Notes: a model not told the origin generated them from the letters alone. A stretch of DNA of 64,000 bases from Clostridium sp. (GCA_031275405.1 JAISOV010000016.1:1-64000), one strand, 5' to 3'. Shown: positions 36,062-45,452, counted from the stretch's first letter. Numbers and translations are program-made.

Positions 36062-36427
36062 TTATTCGACAGGGTCTTCTATTATGCTGCCTTTGCCTGC
36101 AGTAAGCAGGCGGTACACCGTCAAAGGTATGTACCATGCGGCACAGACAAGCCGCCATACCAGAACGACCCCACCAATGATACCGCCCAATATGAAGTTG
36201 AGGGCGACAATCCCTACCGTTCCGGCTATGTCGTACCCATGCGGCACAAGCCATACAGACATACGTCGGATACCGAACGGGATACCGCAGCACAGCCACA
36301 CATAAAAGTAGTCTGTTTTGCCGTTCTTGGTAAATACTGGATTGAACATGAGGAATAAAAACAATGCAGCAGCGGCGGGCAGAACTGTTTTCTTAAAAAA
36401 TTCTTTCCATATTTTCCTGCGTGTCAT
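36062..36427 (-). CDS. DUF6050-like membrane protein (121 aa)
   Basis: Read leftward, the product begins MTRRKIWKEFFKKTVLPAA and has three hydrophobic segments, including LPAAAALFLFLMFNPVF and IVALNFILGGIIGGVVLVW. GAGGAGATG lies at its start. It resembles DUF6050 proteins found near the ends of Clostridia ICEs. It is the only leftward gene of the element, which is common for genes at an ICE boundary. The function is unknown. Confidence 0.6.
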   Translation of the reverse strand: MTRRKIWKEFFKKTVLPAAAALFLFLMFNPVFTKNGKTDYFYVWLCCGIPFGIRRMSVWLVPHGYDIAGTVGIVALNFILGGIIGGVVLVWRLVCAAWYIPLTVYRLLTAGKGSIIEDPVE

Positions 36428-36724
36428 CTCCTCGCTCCTTTTCTGACGGAAATTGCGGGACAGCTTCCATATCCGTAAGATGGTTTCAACAGTCTTTCAT
36501 GCATCGGCGGTCTGTCCGCTCTGTGCCGAAATCCCCACAATCTTGCAGTCTACTTGTATCATACACTTATGCGTGTGTCAACAAGTTTTTCAAATATTTT
36601 TTCAGCACAAGAAACACCTGTGTATCATGGTACCAGATACTCCGAGTGCTTCCTGCGGCCCTTGCAGATGGATGTCTGTCTATGTTAAAATGGCGCTATT
36701 CCGAAGAAAAGAAGGGAGCAGGCC

Positions 36725-38134
36725 ATGGAAAAAATACAGGAAGTCCTCCTGAGTGTGGATGAGCAGCGCCAGTACGACACCGTACGCCGCATCCTGGAGG
36801 GGAACCAAAGCCCCCAGAGAGCGGCACTGATCCTAGGCGTGACTGGCAGGACCATACGCAATTATATCAGCGGATTCCGCAAAGCAGGTGCCCAATGGTT
36901 CGTACATGGAAACCGCGGCAGAAAACCAGCACGCACCATTGCGCCGCAGGTACAGACGCAGATAGCGGATCTGTATCAGTCCAAGTATTATGACGCAAGC
37001 TATTCCCACGCGAAAGAGCTCCTTGAAAAGAAAGAGGGCATCGGCATCTCCGAAAGCAGTGTCAGGAAGATCCTGCTTTCGAGAAACCTCCTTTCACCGC
37101 AGGTCCATAAAAAGACCCGCCGCCAGATACAGAGGAAATTAGAGCGGGCAAAAAAGTCCGCCGGAACAGAGGCCCAGCAGGCAGCAATCGAAAAAGAGAT
37201 AGCGAGGGCCGCCGCACCGCACCCGCGACGCGAGCGGTGTCCGTATTTTGGCGAGATGATCCAGATGGACGCTTCGGAGCATCCATGGTTCGGAACGCAG
37301 AAAGCGACGCTACATGCCGCCATTGATAATTCGACCGGAATCGTTGTGGGAGCGTATTTTGAGCGCCGCGAGACCTTAAGCGGATATTATCACGTATTCC
37401 ATCAGATCTTAGAGACATATGGCATACCGTATATGTTTTATACGGATAACAGGACCGTATTCCGGTACAAAAAGAAAAAAAATCCCGCCCTCGAAAAAGA
37501 TTCCTTCACACAGTTTTCATACGCCTGCCATCAGCTTGGCGTAGACGTGAAAACGACCAGCGTGCCGCAGGCAAAAGGGCAGATCGAGCGCCTTTTCGGT
37601 ACGCTCCAGCAAAGGCTGCCGGTTGAGCTGCGTCTTGCGGGCATATCTGCCATGGATGCCGCCAACGAATTCCTGAGGACATACCTTGACGGATACAATG
37701 AGAAATTTTCCAAGTCAAAGACAGATCTGAAATCTGTCTTTGACTTAAGTCCGGGCGCACAGAAAATCAACCTGACACTTGCGGTCCTGACGAAGCGTAC
37801 CATAGATAAAGGACATTCCGTATCTTTCCAGAACCATTATTACCGCACGGTAGACCATGATGGGATTCCGTTCCATCTGGCGCCCAGGACAGAAGGCCTT
37901 CTCGTAGAGGCCTTTGACAAAACGAAATATTTCTGTACCGGCGGCAGAGTACTTGCCTTGGAGGAGATCCGGAAACATGAAGAGGTTTCCAGCAATATCG
38001 ACAGGCCCGCCGGAGACAGGATAAGGCCTCCGCAGAAGAAAAACATACCGGCAATGGGACATCCTTGGAGAATGCCGGTTTTTGATTCGTTTCTAGGAAA
38101 GCAGGCTCACAGACGGCACCTAGCCGGCGCATAG
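36725..38134 (+). CDS. ISNCY-family transposase
   Basis: The 469-residue protein has an N-terminal helix-turn-helix (AALILGVTGRTIRNYISGFR), then DDE core: Asp in QMDASEHPWFG, Asp in YGIPYMFYTDNRTVF and Glu in QAKGQIERLFGTLQQRLPVE. These match ISNCY (ISDol1-like) transposases. The gene is full length and uninterrupted. GAAGGGAG precedes ATG 36725. I could not identify terminal inverted repeats or a target duplication, so the element limits are not defined. It lies just right of the ICE cargo. Confidence 0.8.
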   Translation: MEKIQEVLLSVDEQRQYDTVRRILEGNQSPQRAALILGVTGRTIRNYISGFRKAGAQWFVHGNRGRKPARTIAPQVQTQIADLYQSKYYDASYSHAKELLEKKEGIGISESSVRKILLSRNLLSPQVHKKTRRQIQRKLERAKKSAGTEAQQAAIEKEIARAAAPHPRRERCPYFGEMIQMDASEHPWFGTQKATLHAAIDNSTGIVVGAYFERRETLSGYYHVFHQILETYGIPYMFYTDNRTVFRYKKKKNPALEKDSFTQFSYACHQLGVDVKTTSVPQAKGQIERLFGTLQQRLPVELRLAGISAMDAANEFLRTYLDGYNEKFSKSKTDLKSVFDLSPGAQKINLTLAVLTKRTIDKGHSVSFQNHYYRTVDHDGIPFHLAPRTEGLLVEAFDKTKYFCTGGRVLALEEIRKHEEVSSNIDRPAGDRIRPPQKKNIPAMGHPWRMPVFDSFLGKQAHRRHLAGA

Positions 38135-38860
38135 GTCCTGACCCCGCACAGATACGTTGACGGGCTGGTGAAAGCCGGCCTGTTCTGTGTGCAAAAAGGG
38201 AGAGGTCATGCTTATCAGCAGGGCTGGTTCTGGAGGAGGTTAAGAACGGGTGCTTTTAGCCCCCTCCTGTAGCTGGTTAAAAAATTTTTTAGGAAAAAAT
38301 CAAAAACGCTTGACATACCTTTTTTACGTTTTTTTCATCGGCTGATAACTTGGTTTCTTGTAAAAGGAAATGCAACAACAAAAAGCAATAGAAAACCATA
38401 GGGCAAAGCCGTATCATGGAACCTGGAGAACGCCAATAAAAGGACGGCGGCCTATGATCCAATGAGAGCATACCACAGAAGGGCGCGGATTCCAGCACCT
38501 ATCCGCAGACGGGCGCGGCGGGATAAGGGCGCTCTGGCGCAGTGGGTGCGAGGCTCCGGAGATCGCGCCGGAGACGGAGCGGACAGAAGCATGGCAAGCC
38601 GCAGGATAAGACGCGGCACGATACGACAGTCAGACAGCGGCCTTACGGAACGACCTGGATCTTTGCCGAGACGTGGGAAACCGTCTGTCGGAAAAACCGC
38701 GGGCGGAGCCGCAGCGCCATAAAAGCAACGGGGTACACGGAGTCCATCGCCTATGCCGATGGGAAGCTGAAAGAAGGCTGGGGAACCTGGCGGCAACCCT
38801 ATGGAGATTTGCTGCATGTGATATGGCAATGAACCTACATAAAAAAATTTAAAAATTATC
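38135..38860. other. Degenerate region without a supported gene
   Basis: About 725 bases hold only short Arg-rich frames with no family resemblance. Near 38318-38341 a 23-base segment (CTTTTTTACGTTTTTTTC and neighbours) closely matches the upstream part of the tRNA-Arg promoter at 46778-46800. The region may be decayed sequence from past insertions. Confidence 0.5.
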
Positions 38861-38889
38861 TTGACAATCTGTTGATAAGGCGCTATACT
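38861..38889 (+). promoter_or_regulatory. Consensus sigma-A promoter of the orphan gene
   Basis: TTGACA (38861-38866), a 17-base spacer and TATACT (38884-38889), with an A/T-rich UP-like tract upstream, form a near-perfect housekeeping promoter. It drives the gene at 38963 with a 70-base leader. Confidence 0.8.
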
Positions 38890-38962
38890 AAAATCAGGAA
38901 GAAAATAATTCCAACTTTTACAATTTAAGGATTTCAACTTCAAAACGAAAGGAGACAGTACT

Positions 38963-40141
38963 ATGCAACTTAGTAAAGAACGGGCAGACGCACTTTGTGC
39001 AATCATTGCACTTGGGTTTGTGGGGCAGAACCAGCGTGAGGATAGAACGGGCAGGACACTCTATCTATACGATTCACAGGCAGATGCTATTAAGCATGCC
39101 ACGCTTCAACAGACCCTATGGGATAGCTTTGGCATCAACATTGCCAATGAGTTACAAAATGCCAAAGACGCTACTACAGGACGGAAAATCCATCCCTTTA
39201 TTTACGCCCTGCCCTATGGCAATGAGGGGGGGCCTCGGAGACTTACCTATGAGGAAGTCAAGGTGAATGAGGAGGAAATTGCAGACATAGCACAAATAAC
39301 GGAATCCGCCGCCAATTCCCTGATTACTGCAACAAATCGTTTTCGTGGTGCATATATCGGGGGGTTTATCAACTATACAGAGGGGAAGCTATCTTTAATC
39401 GGTCCATCCAGCCTGTATTTGCGTGAACGTATGTATCTAGCCCGTAACAATCCCCGGCCTGAATCCGTAGCTGCAATGTTCATTGATTATGCCAATGTGG
39501 TACAAGAAACGAAAAAGTTTCTCAGGGAATGTTCACAGACATTTCGTACCCATGGGGCAATCTATGAGAACATTGGGACTTCTTCCGACTTAACCGAAGC
39601 ATTGATTTCGGAAGGAAAGCCGGGGGATGATCAACGCATACTTGAGGAAGGCAAGATATTTTCCAGCTGTCACGGATTGGTAACTTCCATGTATTATCAC
39701 TCGGATGTCCATTCCCATCACCTTGATGAAGGTGTATGTGTTGAGCTGTCTCTGAGTGACGATACCTGCAAATCGGCCTCCTGCATCCCTTGTGCAATCT
39801 TTGCGGCATCGCAGGGCACTCCGGCTTCGGCAGTACATTTTGGCCGGGGAGATTTTTGGAATCTGCCCACTGTTGCAATACGAAGGTCGCTCAATCCACG
39901 GTTTGAAGATAATTGGCGTGCTTTCGTTACTACCTGCTTTGTTTCCGCAAGTCACGAAATACTGGAATGGCAATTTTTTCATCCCATCACAATGCAGATG
40001 GCAGGGCTGGTTGGCAACGCAGCTGAGTTGGCGGCAATTCCGGAAATGTTTCTTGATGCTTTAACCTTTGAAGGCTCGTTTATTGACAGAATGATAAAAT
40101 ACCTGCCAATCTATCATCCGCCAGCAGTACAACATACTTAA
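38963..40141 (+). CDS. Orphan 392-aa protein with a Cys/His-rich core
   Basis: AAAGGAGACAG precedes ATG 38963. The 392-residue protein has no signal peptide or clear membrane helix. Its middle (about residues 235-305) holds SCHGLVTSMYYHSDVHSHHL, then CVELSLSDDTCKSASCIPC and HFGRGDFWNLP. The CxE and CxxC elements recall the zinc sites of nucleic-acid deaminases, but only about 13 residues separate them, less than usual, so that idea is weak. The base composition is lower in GC than the neighbours. The gene stands alone between an IS and a pseudogene, suggesting recent acquisition. Confidence 0.6.
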   Translation: MQLSKERADALCAIIALGFVGQNQREDRTGRTLYLYDSQADAIKHATLQQTLWDSFGINIANELQNAKDATTGRKIHPFIYALPYGNEGGPRRLTYEEVKVNEEEIADIAQITESAANSLITATNRFRGAYIGGFINYTEGKLSLIGPSSLYLRERMYLARNNPRPESVAAMFIDYANVVQETKKFLRECSQTFRTHGAIYENIGTSSDLTEALISEGKPGDDQRILEEGKIFSSCHGLVTSMYYHSDVHSHHLDEGVCVELSLSDDTCKSASCIPCAIFAASQGTPASAVHFGRGDFWNLPTVAIRRSLNPRFEDNWRAFVTTCFVSASHEILEWQFFHPITMQMAGLVGNAAELAAIPEMFLDALTFEGSFIDRMIKYLPIYHPPAVQHT

Positions 40142-40249
40142 AATATTTTGCGGTGCACTACTGAAACATCATAAAAATGTACAAGGAGGAAAATTGATGC
40201 CGCTGATTTAGAAAGGTGACCAAAAGCTGCGACAGCAGCAAAGAAAACG

Positions 40250-40806
40250 GGCAGATTATTTACGGAATGCGACGACGGGGGGGATCCCGGGCCGCCATCC
40301 AGCGCTATGACGCGGACGGGCGCAGGGACGGGGAGTTCCCGCTGGACCTGTCCGGGTTCGCAGACGTCCCCATCTTCGCGGACGTCGTCGGGGACGGGAT
40401 CTGGGATTTCTACGTGCAGGGCGATTACTTTGTCCTGGGCACGATCAACCGCAGGGTCTGCGTCCTGAAGCGCGACGGGGACGCCGTCCTGCCCGTCACG
40501 GTCCCGAAGGCGCTGTATGCCCGGATGCTTTCCGATTCCGATTATATGGGCTATCCCGGGCCGGACGCGGAGAGCCTGTACTTCATGGACTCAGACCTCT
40601 CGGATGCCACGCTGTATCAGCTGGACAGGGCTTCGGAAGCCTTCGAGGCTTTCCGGCTGCCGCCCCCAGGCGACTCACAAGGATACGATTATTATTACAG
40701 GAACCGGAGAAGGGATATTTTACGCAAGCGCTTCGACAGCGATGAGGAAACTTATACTACTAAGGAAACTTACGCGATCCTGGCGGCGGAGAAGCTTAAA
40801 ATCTGA
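40250..40806 (+). pseudogene. 3' fragment duplicated from the lipoprotein gene at 47.97-49.39 kb
   Basis: From about 40250 to the stop at 40806 the sequence is close to identical to 48842-49393, including RYDADGR-DGEFPLDLSG and DSDEETYTTKETYAILAAEK. It lacks the signal peptide and two thirds of the parent, and the left edge is frameshifted relative to the intact copy. It has no start or ribosome binding site of its own, so it is a dead duplicate in direct orientation 8.6 kb from the source. Confidence 0.8.
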
Positions 40807-40896
40807 CGGGAGACCACAGGGATCAGCGCCGCCATGGGAATGTTCCTGCGCGGCAGCCTTACGGGCTGCGTTGGGAGGGCGCGGCGGTACCGCGTT

Positions 40897-41331
40897 TTAC
40901 AGGGAGCCGCCTGACAGAAAGTCTATCGCCTGAAGATACCCGTCCAGGCCCTGCCCATAGATCTGCTTCTGGCAGACCGGGGCAATGACCGAAACCTTGC
41001 GGAAATCTTCCCGCTCCGTGATGTCCGAAATGTGGATCTCCACTTTCGGCACAGGCAGGCTCGCCAAGGCATCCCGGATCGCGTAGCTGTAATGAGTATA
41101 GGCGCCCGGGTTGATCACCAGCCCCTCCGTTCCGTCAAAATACGCCTCCTGTATCCGGTCGATGATGGCGCCCTCGTGGTTGCTCTGCCAGACCGTGATC
41201 TCCTGCCCGGTTTCCCTGCCCTTTGCGGCGATTCTGTCCAGCAGGCAGGCATAATCCTCCCCGCCGTAAATATGTGTTTCCCGGATCCCCAGGAAATTCA
41301 GATTCGGCCCGTTGATGACCAGTATTTTCAT
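40897..41331 (-). CDS. aroQ: Type II 3-dehydroquinate dehydratase
   Basis: The start at 41331 gives MKILVINGPNLNFLGIRE, with AGGAG five bases upstream. The 144-residue protein has the type II signature (catalytic Tyr in HIYGG, NPGAYTHYSYAIRDAL, EIHISDITERE). It converts 3-dehydroquinate to 3-dehydroshikimate in the aromatic pathway. It lies downstream of the aroE-aroK fusion, in the same direction, 116 bases apart, so the two probably share a transcript. The ribosome binding site belongs to a repeat element (41329-41363). Confidence 0.93.
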   Translation of the reverse strand: MKILVINGPNLNFLGIRETHIYGGEDYACLLDRIAAKGRETGQEITVWQSNHEGAIIDRIQEAYFDGTEGLVINPGAYTHYSYAIRDALASLPVPKVEIHISDITEREDFRKVSVIAPVCQKQIYGQGLDGYLQAIDFLSGGSL

Positions 41332-41438
41332 TTTGCTCCTATCCGCCCGCTTTCGCGGGCATTTCAATCAGGGAGATGGGAAGCGGACGGTTTTCCCGCT
41401 TCCCATTTTGCTCTTATCCGCCCGCTTTCGCGGGCATT
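41329..41438 (-). repeat. Paired 35-bp hairpin repeat with embedded ribosome binding site
   Basis: Copies at 41329-41363 and 41404-41438 match at 34 of 35 positions. Each reads, leftward, a hairpin CCCGCGAAAGCGGG followed by GCGGATAGGAGCAAAATG. The copy nearest aroQ supplies its ribosome binding site and start codon. In the other, AGGAG is AAGAG and the ATG opens only an 11-codon frame. An extra hairpin (GGGAAGCG with CGCTTCCC, 41378-41404) lies between them. Related 18-base cores occur at 59957 and 60022. Confidence 0.7.
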
Positions 41439-41446
41439 CCCATTTA

Positions 41447-42937
41447 TCATCCGCCTTTCTTCAGCTCTTCTATGATCCGCGTCACCACCTCGTCCGCCTG
41501 CAGCCCGTCCACATCAAGGACCAGATCCGCCGTTTCCTCATAAAAGGCGACCCGCTGCTCCATCAGCGCCCGGATCTTCCGCAGCCTCGCAGGAGGGCGC
41601 TCCGAACACGGCTCCGCGCCCGAAAGCGCTTTTTCCGGGGAACCCTCCCCTTGCAGCAGAGGGCGCACGGTATCTGTCTTCAGCCGTTCATACACCGTCT
41701 CCGGTCTAAGCCGCAGATAGACCACTGTCCCCAGTTCCCGCAGCAGCTTCCGGTTCCGCGCCCTGGCCGGAGTGCCGCCGCCCACGGAAAGGATCAGGCG
41801 GCTCCGCCATTGGAGCAGCTCCCGGAGCAGGTTCGTTTCCAGATCCCGGAAATAGTTTTCTCCTTCCCGCTCAAAAATCTCGCGGATACTCCTGCCCTCC
41901 CGTCTTTCGATCATTCTGTCCATGTCCTCCATCGTCCGGCGCAGGCCATAGGACAGCTGAACCCCTACCGTCGTTTTCCCGCTTCCCATAAAGCCGATCA
42001 GCACGATGTTCTTACGGCACTTCCTGGTTCTGCCCCGGCGTCTTGGCAGGAGGCTCTTTTTCTCTTCCTCCGACGCACTTATGGCTTTGAGCAGCTTCCC
42101 ATAGGCCTCTTTCGCCAGCTCCTCCCCCACTGTCCGCCCTGTCCAGAGTTCGTAGGCGATGATCCCTTGGTACAGCAGCATTTTCATCCCGTTATAGGCT
42201 CTGCCGCCGTGCCGCTGAACCAGCTTCATGAAGCGCGTCCGGGGAGGGTTGAACACCAGGTCGTACCCGGTATGTATTTTTTCATAAAAATCGCCCTCCT
42301 CCACGACCGCTTTCCCCACGTCCGGATACATGCCCACGTCGGTGGCCTGCACCGCCAGGAAACGTTTCCCGCCGGGAAGCTGCCTGTATTCCCCAAGCTC
42401 CATAGGGTGTACCGCTTCGCGCCCGGTCAGGGCGTTCACCTCCCGCGCGACGGCGCAGGCCTTTGCCCTGGTACGGTTGAGCAGGAAGATGTGCTTCGCC
42501 CCCTGCCGGGCAAACAAAAGCGCCACCGCCCTGGCCGCGCCTCCCGCGCCGAGGATCAGGATCTCTTCGCCCTTGATCTCCACTCCGTCCTGCTCCATCG
42601 CCCGGAGCAGACCGGGCAGATCCGTGTTATAGCCTTTGAAGCCCCCCTCCACGCGAACCAGGGTGTTCACCGCCCCGACGGCCTGCGCCAAAGGATCCAG
42701 CTCGGCTAGATAAGGAAGGACTTCTGTCTTATACGGTACCGTCACGTTGCAGCCCAGAAGGTTCAAGGCATAGGCGCCTTTCACCGCTTCCTCCAAGTGT
42801 CCGGCAGCCACGTGGAACGGCACATAGACCAGATTCTCCTTCGTTTTTTCCGCAAGGAAACCGTGGATCACCGGCGACTGCGTATGTCCTACCGGATTCC
42901 CTATCAGCCCGCAGGTACGGGTATATCCGTTGATCAT
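41447..42937 (-). CDS. Fused shikimate dehydrogenase-shikimate kinase (AroE-AroK)
   Basis: Residues 1-290 are shikimate dehydrogenase: GLIGNPVGHTQSPVIHG, catalytic Lys in NVTVPYKTEV, GYNTDLPGLL and the NADP loop GAGGAARAV. Residues 305-496 are shikimate kinase: Walker A GFMGSGKTTVG near 315, EGENYFRDLE and SVGGGTPARARN. The product carries out two consecutive steps, 3-dehydroshikimate to shikimate to shikimate 3-phosphate. AroQ, encoded next, supplies the substrate. The linker (about 285-308) is Arg/Lys-rich. GGGAGGTAG precedes ATG 42937. Confidence 0.92.
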   Translation of the reverse strand: MINGYTRTCGLIGNPVGHTQSPVIHGFLAEKTKENLVYVPFHVAAGHLEEAVKGAYALNLLGCNVTVPYKTEVLPYLAELDPLAQAVGAVNTLVRVEGGFKGYNTDLPGLLRAMEQDGVEIKGEEILILGAGGAARAVALLFARQGAKHIFLLNRTRAKACAVAREVNALTGREAVHPMELGEYRQLPGGKRFLAVQATDVGMYPDVGKAVVEEGDFYEKIHTGYDLVFNPPRTRFMKLVQRHGGRAYNGMKMLLYQGIIAYELWTGRTVGEELAKEAYGKLLKAISASEEEKKSLLPRRRGRTRKCRKNIVLIGFMGSGKTTVGVQLSYGLRRTMEDMDRMIERREGRSIREIFEREGENYFRDLETNLLRELLQWRSRLILSVGGGTPARARNRKLLRELGTVVYLRLRPETVYERLKTDTVRPLLQGEGSPEKALSGAEPCSERPPARLRKIRALMEQRVAFYEETADLVLDVDGLQADEVVTRIIEELKKGG

Positions 42938-42951
42938 CGTCTACCTCCCAG

Positions 42952-43124
42952 GTGCGGCGCGGCCTTTGGGGCTTACGCGCAAGGCCCCGTGGCTCCGCAA
43001 AGTTCGGCCTCATTGTGCGGCGCGGCCCGGATCTTTGGGGCTTACGCGCAGGATGCCGGGACTGCTCCGCAGTCCTGGCAAGGGCATGGCCATTCGGCCT
43101 GTATCCTATCCTGCGGATAGGATA
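42952..43124 (-). repeat. Repeat-rich leader upstream of aroE-aroK
   Basis: A 30-base unit at 42952-42981 recurs at 43015-43050 with a 6-base insertion. Further upstream are hairpins GGACTGC-GGA-GCAGTCC (43060-43076) and TATCCTATCC-TGC-GGATAGGATA (43102-43124). All lie in the 5' leader of the fusion gene. No known riboswitch or T-box motif was found. These look like extragenic palindromic repeats. Confidence 0.55.
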
Positions 43125-43161
43125 CCATGAGTTGGGCGATCTTTCAAGCACGGCTTTGGAT

Positions 43162-43200
43162 CCGCGCTTTTCAGATAAAAAATTTCAAAAAAATGCTTGC
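43162..43200 (+). repeat. 39-bp direct repeat, left copy
   Basis: This 39-base A/T-rich segment (core CAGATAAAAAATTTCAAAAA) is identical to 46992-47030. It ends in ATGCTTGC, and at the right copy this end forms the -35 of a promoter, so the repeat is likely an UP element plus partial promoter. The two copies flank the low-GC ABC transporter block. Confidence 0.8.
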
Positions 43201-43832
43201 TTGACGATATTGTAGTGAACGAAACAAGCGCGTTGCTATTACCGGGTGCGGATACATGGAACGACCCAAAACATGGCGCTATATAGGAGAAGTAACAATA
43301 TCCGAGGAGATGGCAGCAAATGTAGTAATGACAAGGGTTCAAAGTGTAATATCTCAAAGATTGTAATCCGATGTATACTGGCGAAAGCGGTGATGAGCCG
43401 CAAATAAACAGTATATGGAGGATTCTTTGAATGAAAAAACCAAAAAGTATCACAGCGTTCACGCCGTCATTGCCACTGGCAAAATACTGACTTTTTTAGA
43501 TTATGACTATGAAATTTTGTATGTAGAAAATGGCAAAGGCGAGTTGCGCCGTCTTTATCTCCACCTCACTGAAAAATGAATTAGATATAGTTTCATTAGA
43601 CTACCCTCCATCAGAGCGTGGCGAAAGCTGTATCTTTTTAATCGGCCGTCATAGCTTGATAATTTAAGTAGGACAAGAGCCTGCCCTTTTATTACAGAGG
43701 GCAGGCTCTTGTTGAATTTGGCAGCCAGACTATCATAGCGTAAATAACGCCTTAGATCCTCAGCTTTGCGCCCCACGCCTTTCAACGGGTTTGCCCTTAA
43801 CATTGTTAAATTGTGTTAGCTCCATTAAATTT
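43201..43832. other. Gene-free, decayed segment with a bidirectional hairpin
   Basis: Only short interrupted frames are seen, such as one starting MKKPKSITAF at 43431 that stops after 19 codons. AAGAGCCTGCCCT (43675-43687) and AGGGCAGGCTCTT (43698-43710) form a 13-bp stem that may end transcription from the ABC permease side. The rest looks like remnants of lost genes. Confidence 0.5.
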
Positions 43833-45452
43833 CTACAATCTTAAAAACCTTTTAACTCCGTGACGTTTCAATAAGAAAACAAAGATACAATCCAATGCCA
43901 TAGCCAAAATAAAAACAAGAAACAGCGGGAAAAGAATATCTCCTTTGCTATATTTTAAAACAAGGAATGACGGTATTACCACAAAGCTGATCCCGCCAAA
44001 TATTCCAATGATAGACGACATGCTGTGTTTCACTATCGTTACTTCATTCGTCCAATCGAAACGCGGTAGCAGCAGATTGATTGTCAGGCCATACATTGCT
44101 GTAAGAACTGCGAACGATATAGGAAACAGAAAAATAAGGAGCATTTCGATCGCTTTTAATTTGAGAACAAAAACTAAAATAAACGCATTAATTAGAATGG
44201 CAGGTATTGTTAGAGTCAAATTTACGGCTATTTTTGATTGAAAGATGTCAAAAGGTGAAACTGGATAACCTTTCAACATAAAAAAAGTTTTCCCCTCTAA
44301 CGAGATCGAACAGGCGGCGGTATTCGTCAAACAAACCAGCGTTGTCAAAGCGATAATGATAAGGCCATGAAATTTATCCGGCATATTGGTGAAGTAATGA
44401 ATTGAGTTAAAGGATGAATAGAGATAATCCCCCTTAAACAACAGTATTAATGTAAGCACAAAAGAAAAAATGACACCGGCCATCGTATTCACGACATACA
44501 TCGTGGATGAAAAATAGCGTTTCAATTCTCTTTTATACAGGGCCTTCATCGGGACACTTACTTGAAAGCTCCTATCACTGATCAAGGCACCTTTTCTTTT
44601 CACACGGCGGATTGCAGCATAGATTTTTCTGTAGTAAAAACCCATTCCCGCAACATAAACGGCGCTGATCGCTGTTAAGCCAGCCAAATACAAGAGAAAG
44701 TACAAGGCACCTGACCAGTGAGACAATCCTTTTAGGTAGAAACTTGTGTAAGAATAAAACATATAGAGGCTTGAAAGAATTTGAAGAACTTTTTTAAGCA
44801 ACAGGTCTGCATCAGCACTTTTAATGAAGAACGAACCTATTAGCATGATTATTACAAAAGCCAAAATTAAAGTTGTCAGAATATGATTTTTAGGGGTTCC
44901 TAACTCCTTCACCAACACCCCGATAATGATACCCACACAAATTCCGATTATCACAGACAAGACCGGAACCAATAGAATGGTAAAGAAAGCATAGACATAA
45001 TAAAGGAATGGCTGCGATAGAGATATGCCATATACGATGAAAGACGGAAGCATTAAAAAGAGCGAAAGTGCAAAATTAAAAAGGTATACAATCAGTGTTT
45101 TGCCGATCACAATATCCGTAATCCGTATCGGTGAACAAAGGAGTTGTTCCAAATCGTCATCTAAAAAGAGGATTCCCGCGCCCCTGAGCACCGCAGAAAA
45201 CAAGCATATATGTCCTGCTAATGTAATCATAGGAGCCAGCAGGATATTGAACAGTTCGCTTGAAGGTATGTCTTTTCCAAGCCGTACAGTGTAAAGGAAC
45301 CAAGCGGCAAAAAGGAATAAACCGGCAGCTACAGAAACGACAGCCAGCAGAGCGGTTCTTAATTTCTTTGTTGGATTTCTTTCATATCGGAAATCGTTAA
45401 CCCTTGTTACCCCATAAAGGTAGATAGACAGTATATTCCTAATTGTTTTCAT
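43833..45452 (-). CDS. ABC exporter permease (539 aa)
   Basis: The 539-residue protein has about twelve hydrophobic segments (for example LLAVVSVAAGLFLFAAWFLY, ILTTLILAFVIIMLIGSFF) and no ATPase motif. Its start overlaps the ATPase gene by 14 bases, so the two form one transporter. The layout resembles the permease at 52.6-54.2 kb (AGHICLF, SLEGKTFFMLKGYPVS against SLEGKSLWIVKSLPVS), indicating paralogous systems. The substrate is unknown. Bacteriocin or lipid export is possible but not shown. Confidence 0.75.
   Translation of the reverse strand: MKTIRNILSIYLYGVTRVNDFRYERNPTKKLRTALLAVVSVAAGLFLFAAWFLYTVRLGKDIPSSELFNILLAPMITLAGHICLFSAVLRGAGILFLDDDLEQLLCSPIRITDIVIGKTLIVYLFNFALSLFLMLPSFIVYGISLSQPFLYYVYAFFTILLVPVLSVIIGICVGIIIGVLVKELGTPKNHILTTLILAFVIIMLIGSFFIKSADADLLLKKVLQILSSLYMFYSYTSFYLKGLSHWSGALYFLLYLAGLTAISAVYVAGMGFYYRKIYAAIRRVKRKGALISDRSFQVSVPMKALYKRELKRYFSSTMYVVNTMAGVIFSFVLTLILLFKGDYLYSSFNSIHYFTNMPDKFHGLIIIALTTLVCLTNTAACSISLEGKTFFMLKGYPVSPFDIFQSKIAVNLTLTIPAILINAFILVFVLKLKAIEMLLIFLFPISFAVLTAMYGLTINLLLPRFDWTNEVTIVKHSMSSIIGIFGGISFVVIPSFLVLKYSKGDILFPLFLVFILAMALDCIFVFLLKRHGVKRFLRL

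Noticed and set aside
38462..38832. Possible small genes in the degenerate region after the IS
   Set aside because: Frames are short, Arg-rich, lack ribosome binding sites and resemble nothing known.
38963..40141. Orphan protein as a cytidine-deaminase-type enzyme
   Set aside because: CVE and SCIPC look like the zinc motifs, but they are only about 13 residues apart, where deaminases need a strand and helix between. Kept as hypothetical.
41329..41438. CRISPR-like array before aroQ
   Set aside because: Only two repeat units with a single gap, each containing a ribosome binding site and start codon, and no cas genes.
42938..43230. T-box or aromatic riboswitch in the aroE-aroK leader
   Set aside because: No T-box core or other known riboswitch motif is visible. 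The structure is explained by repeats and simple hairpins.
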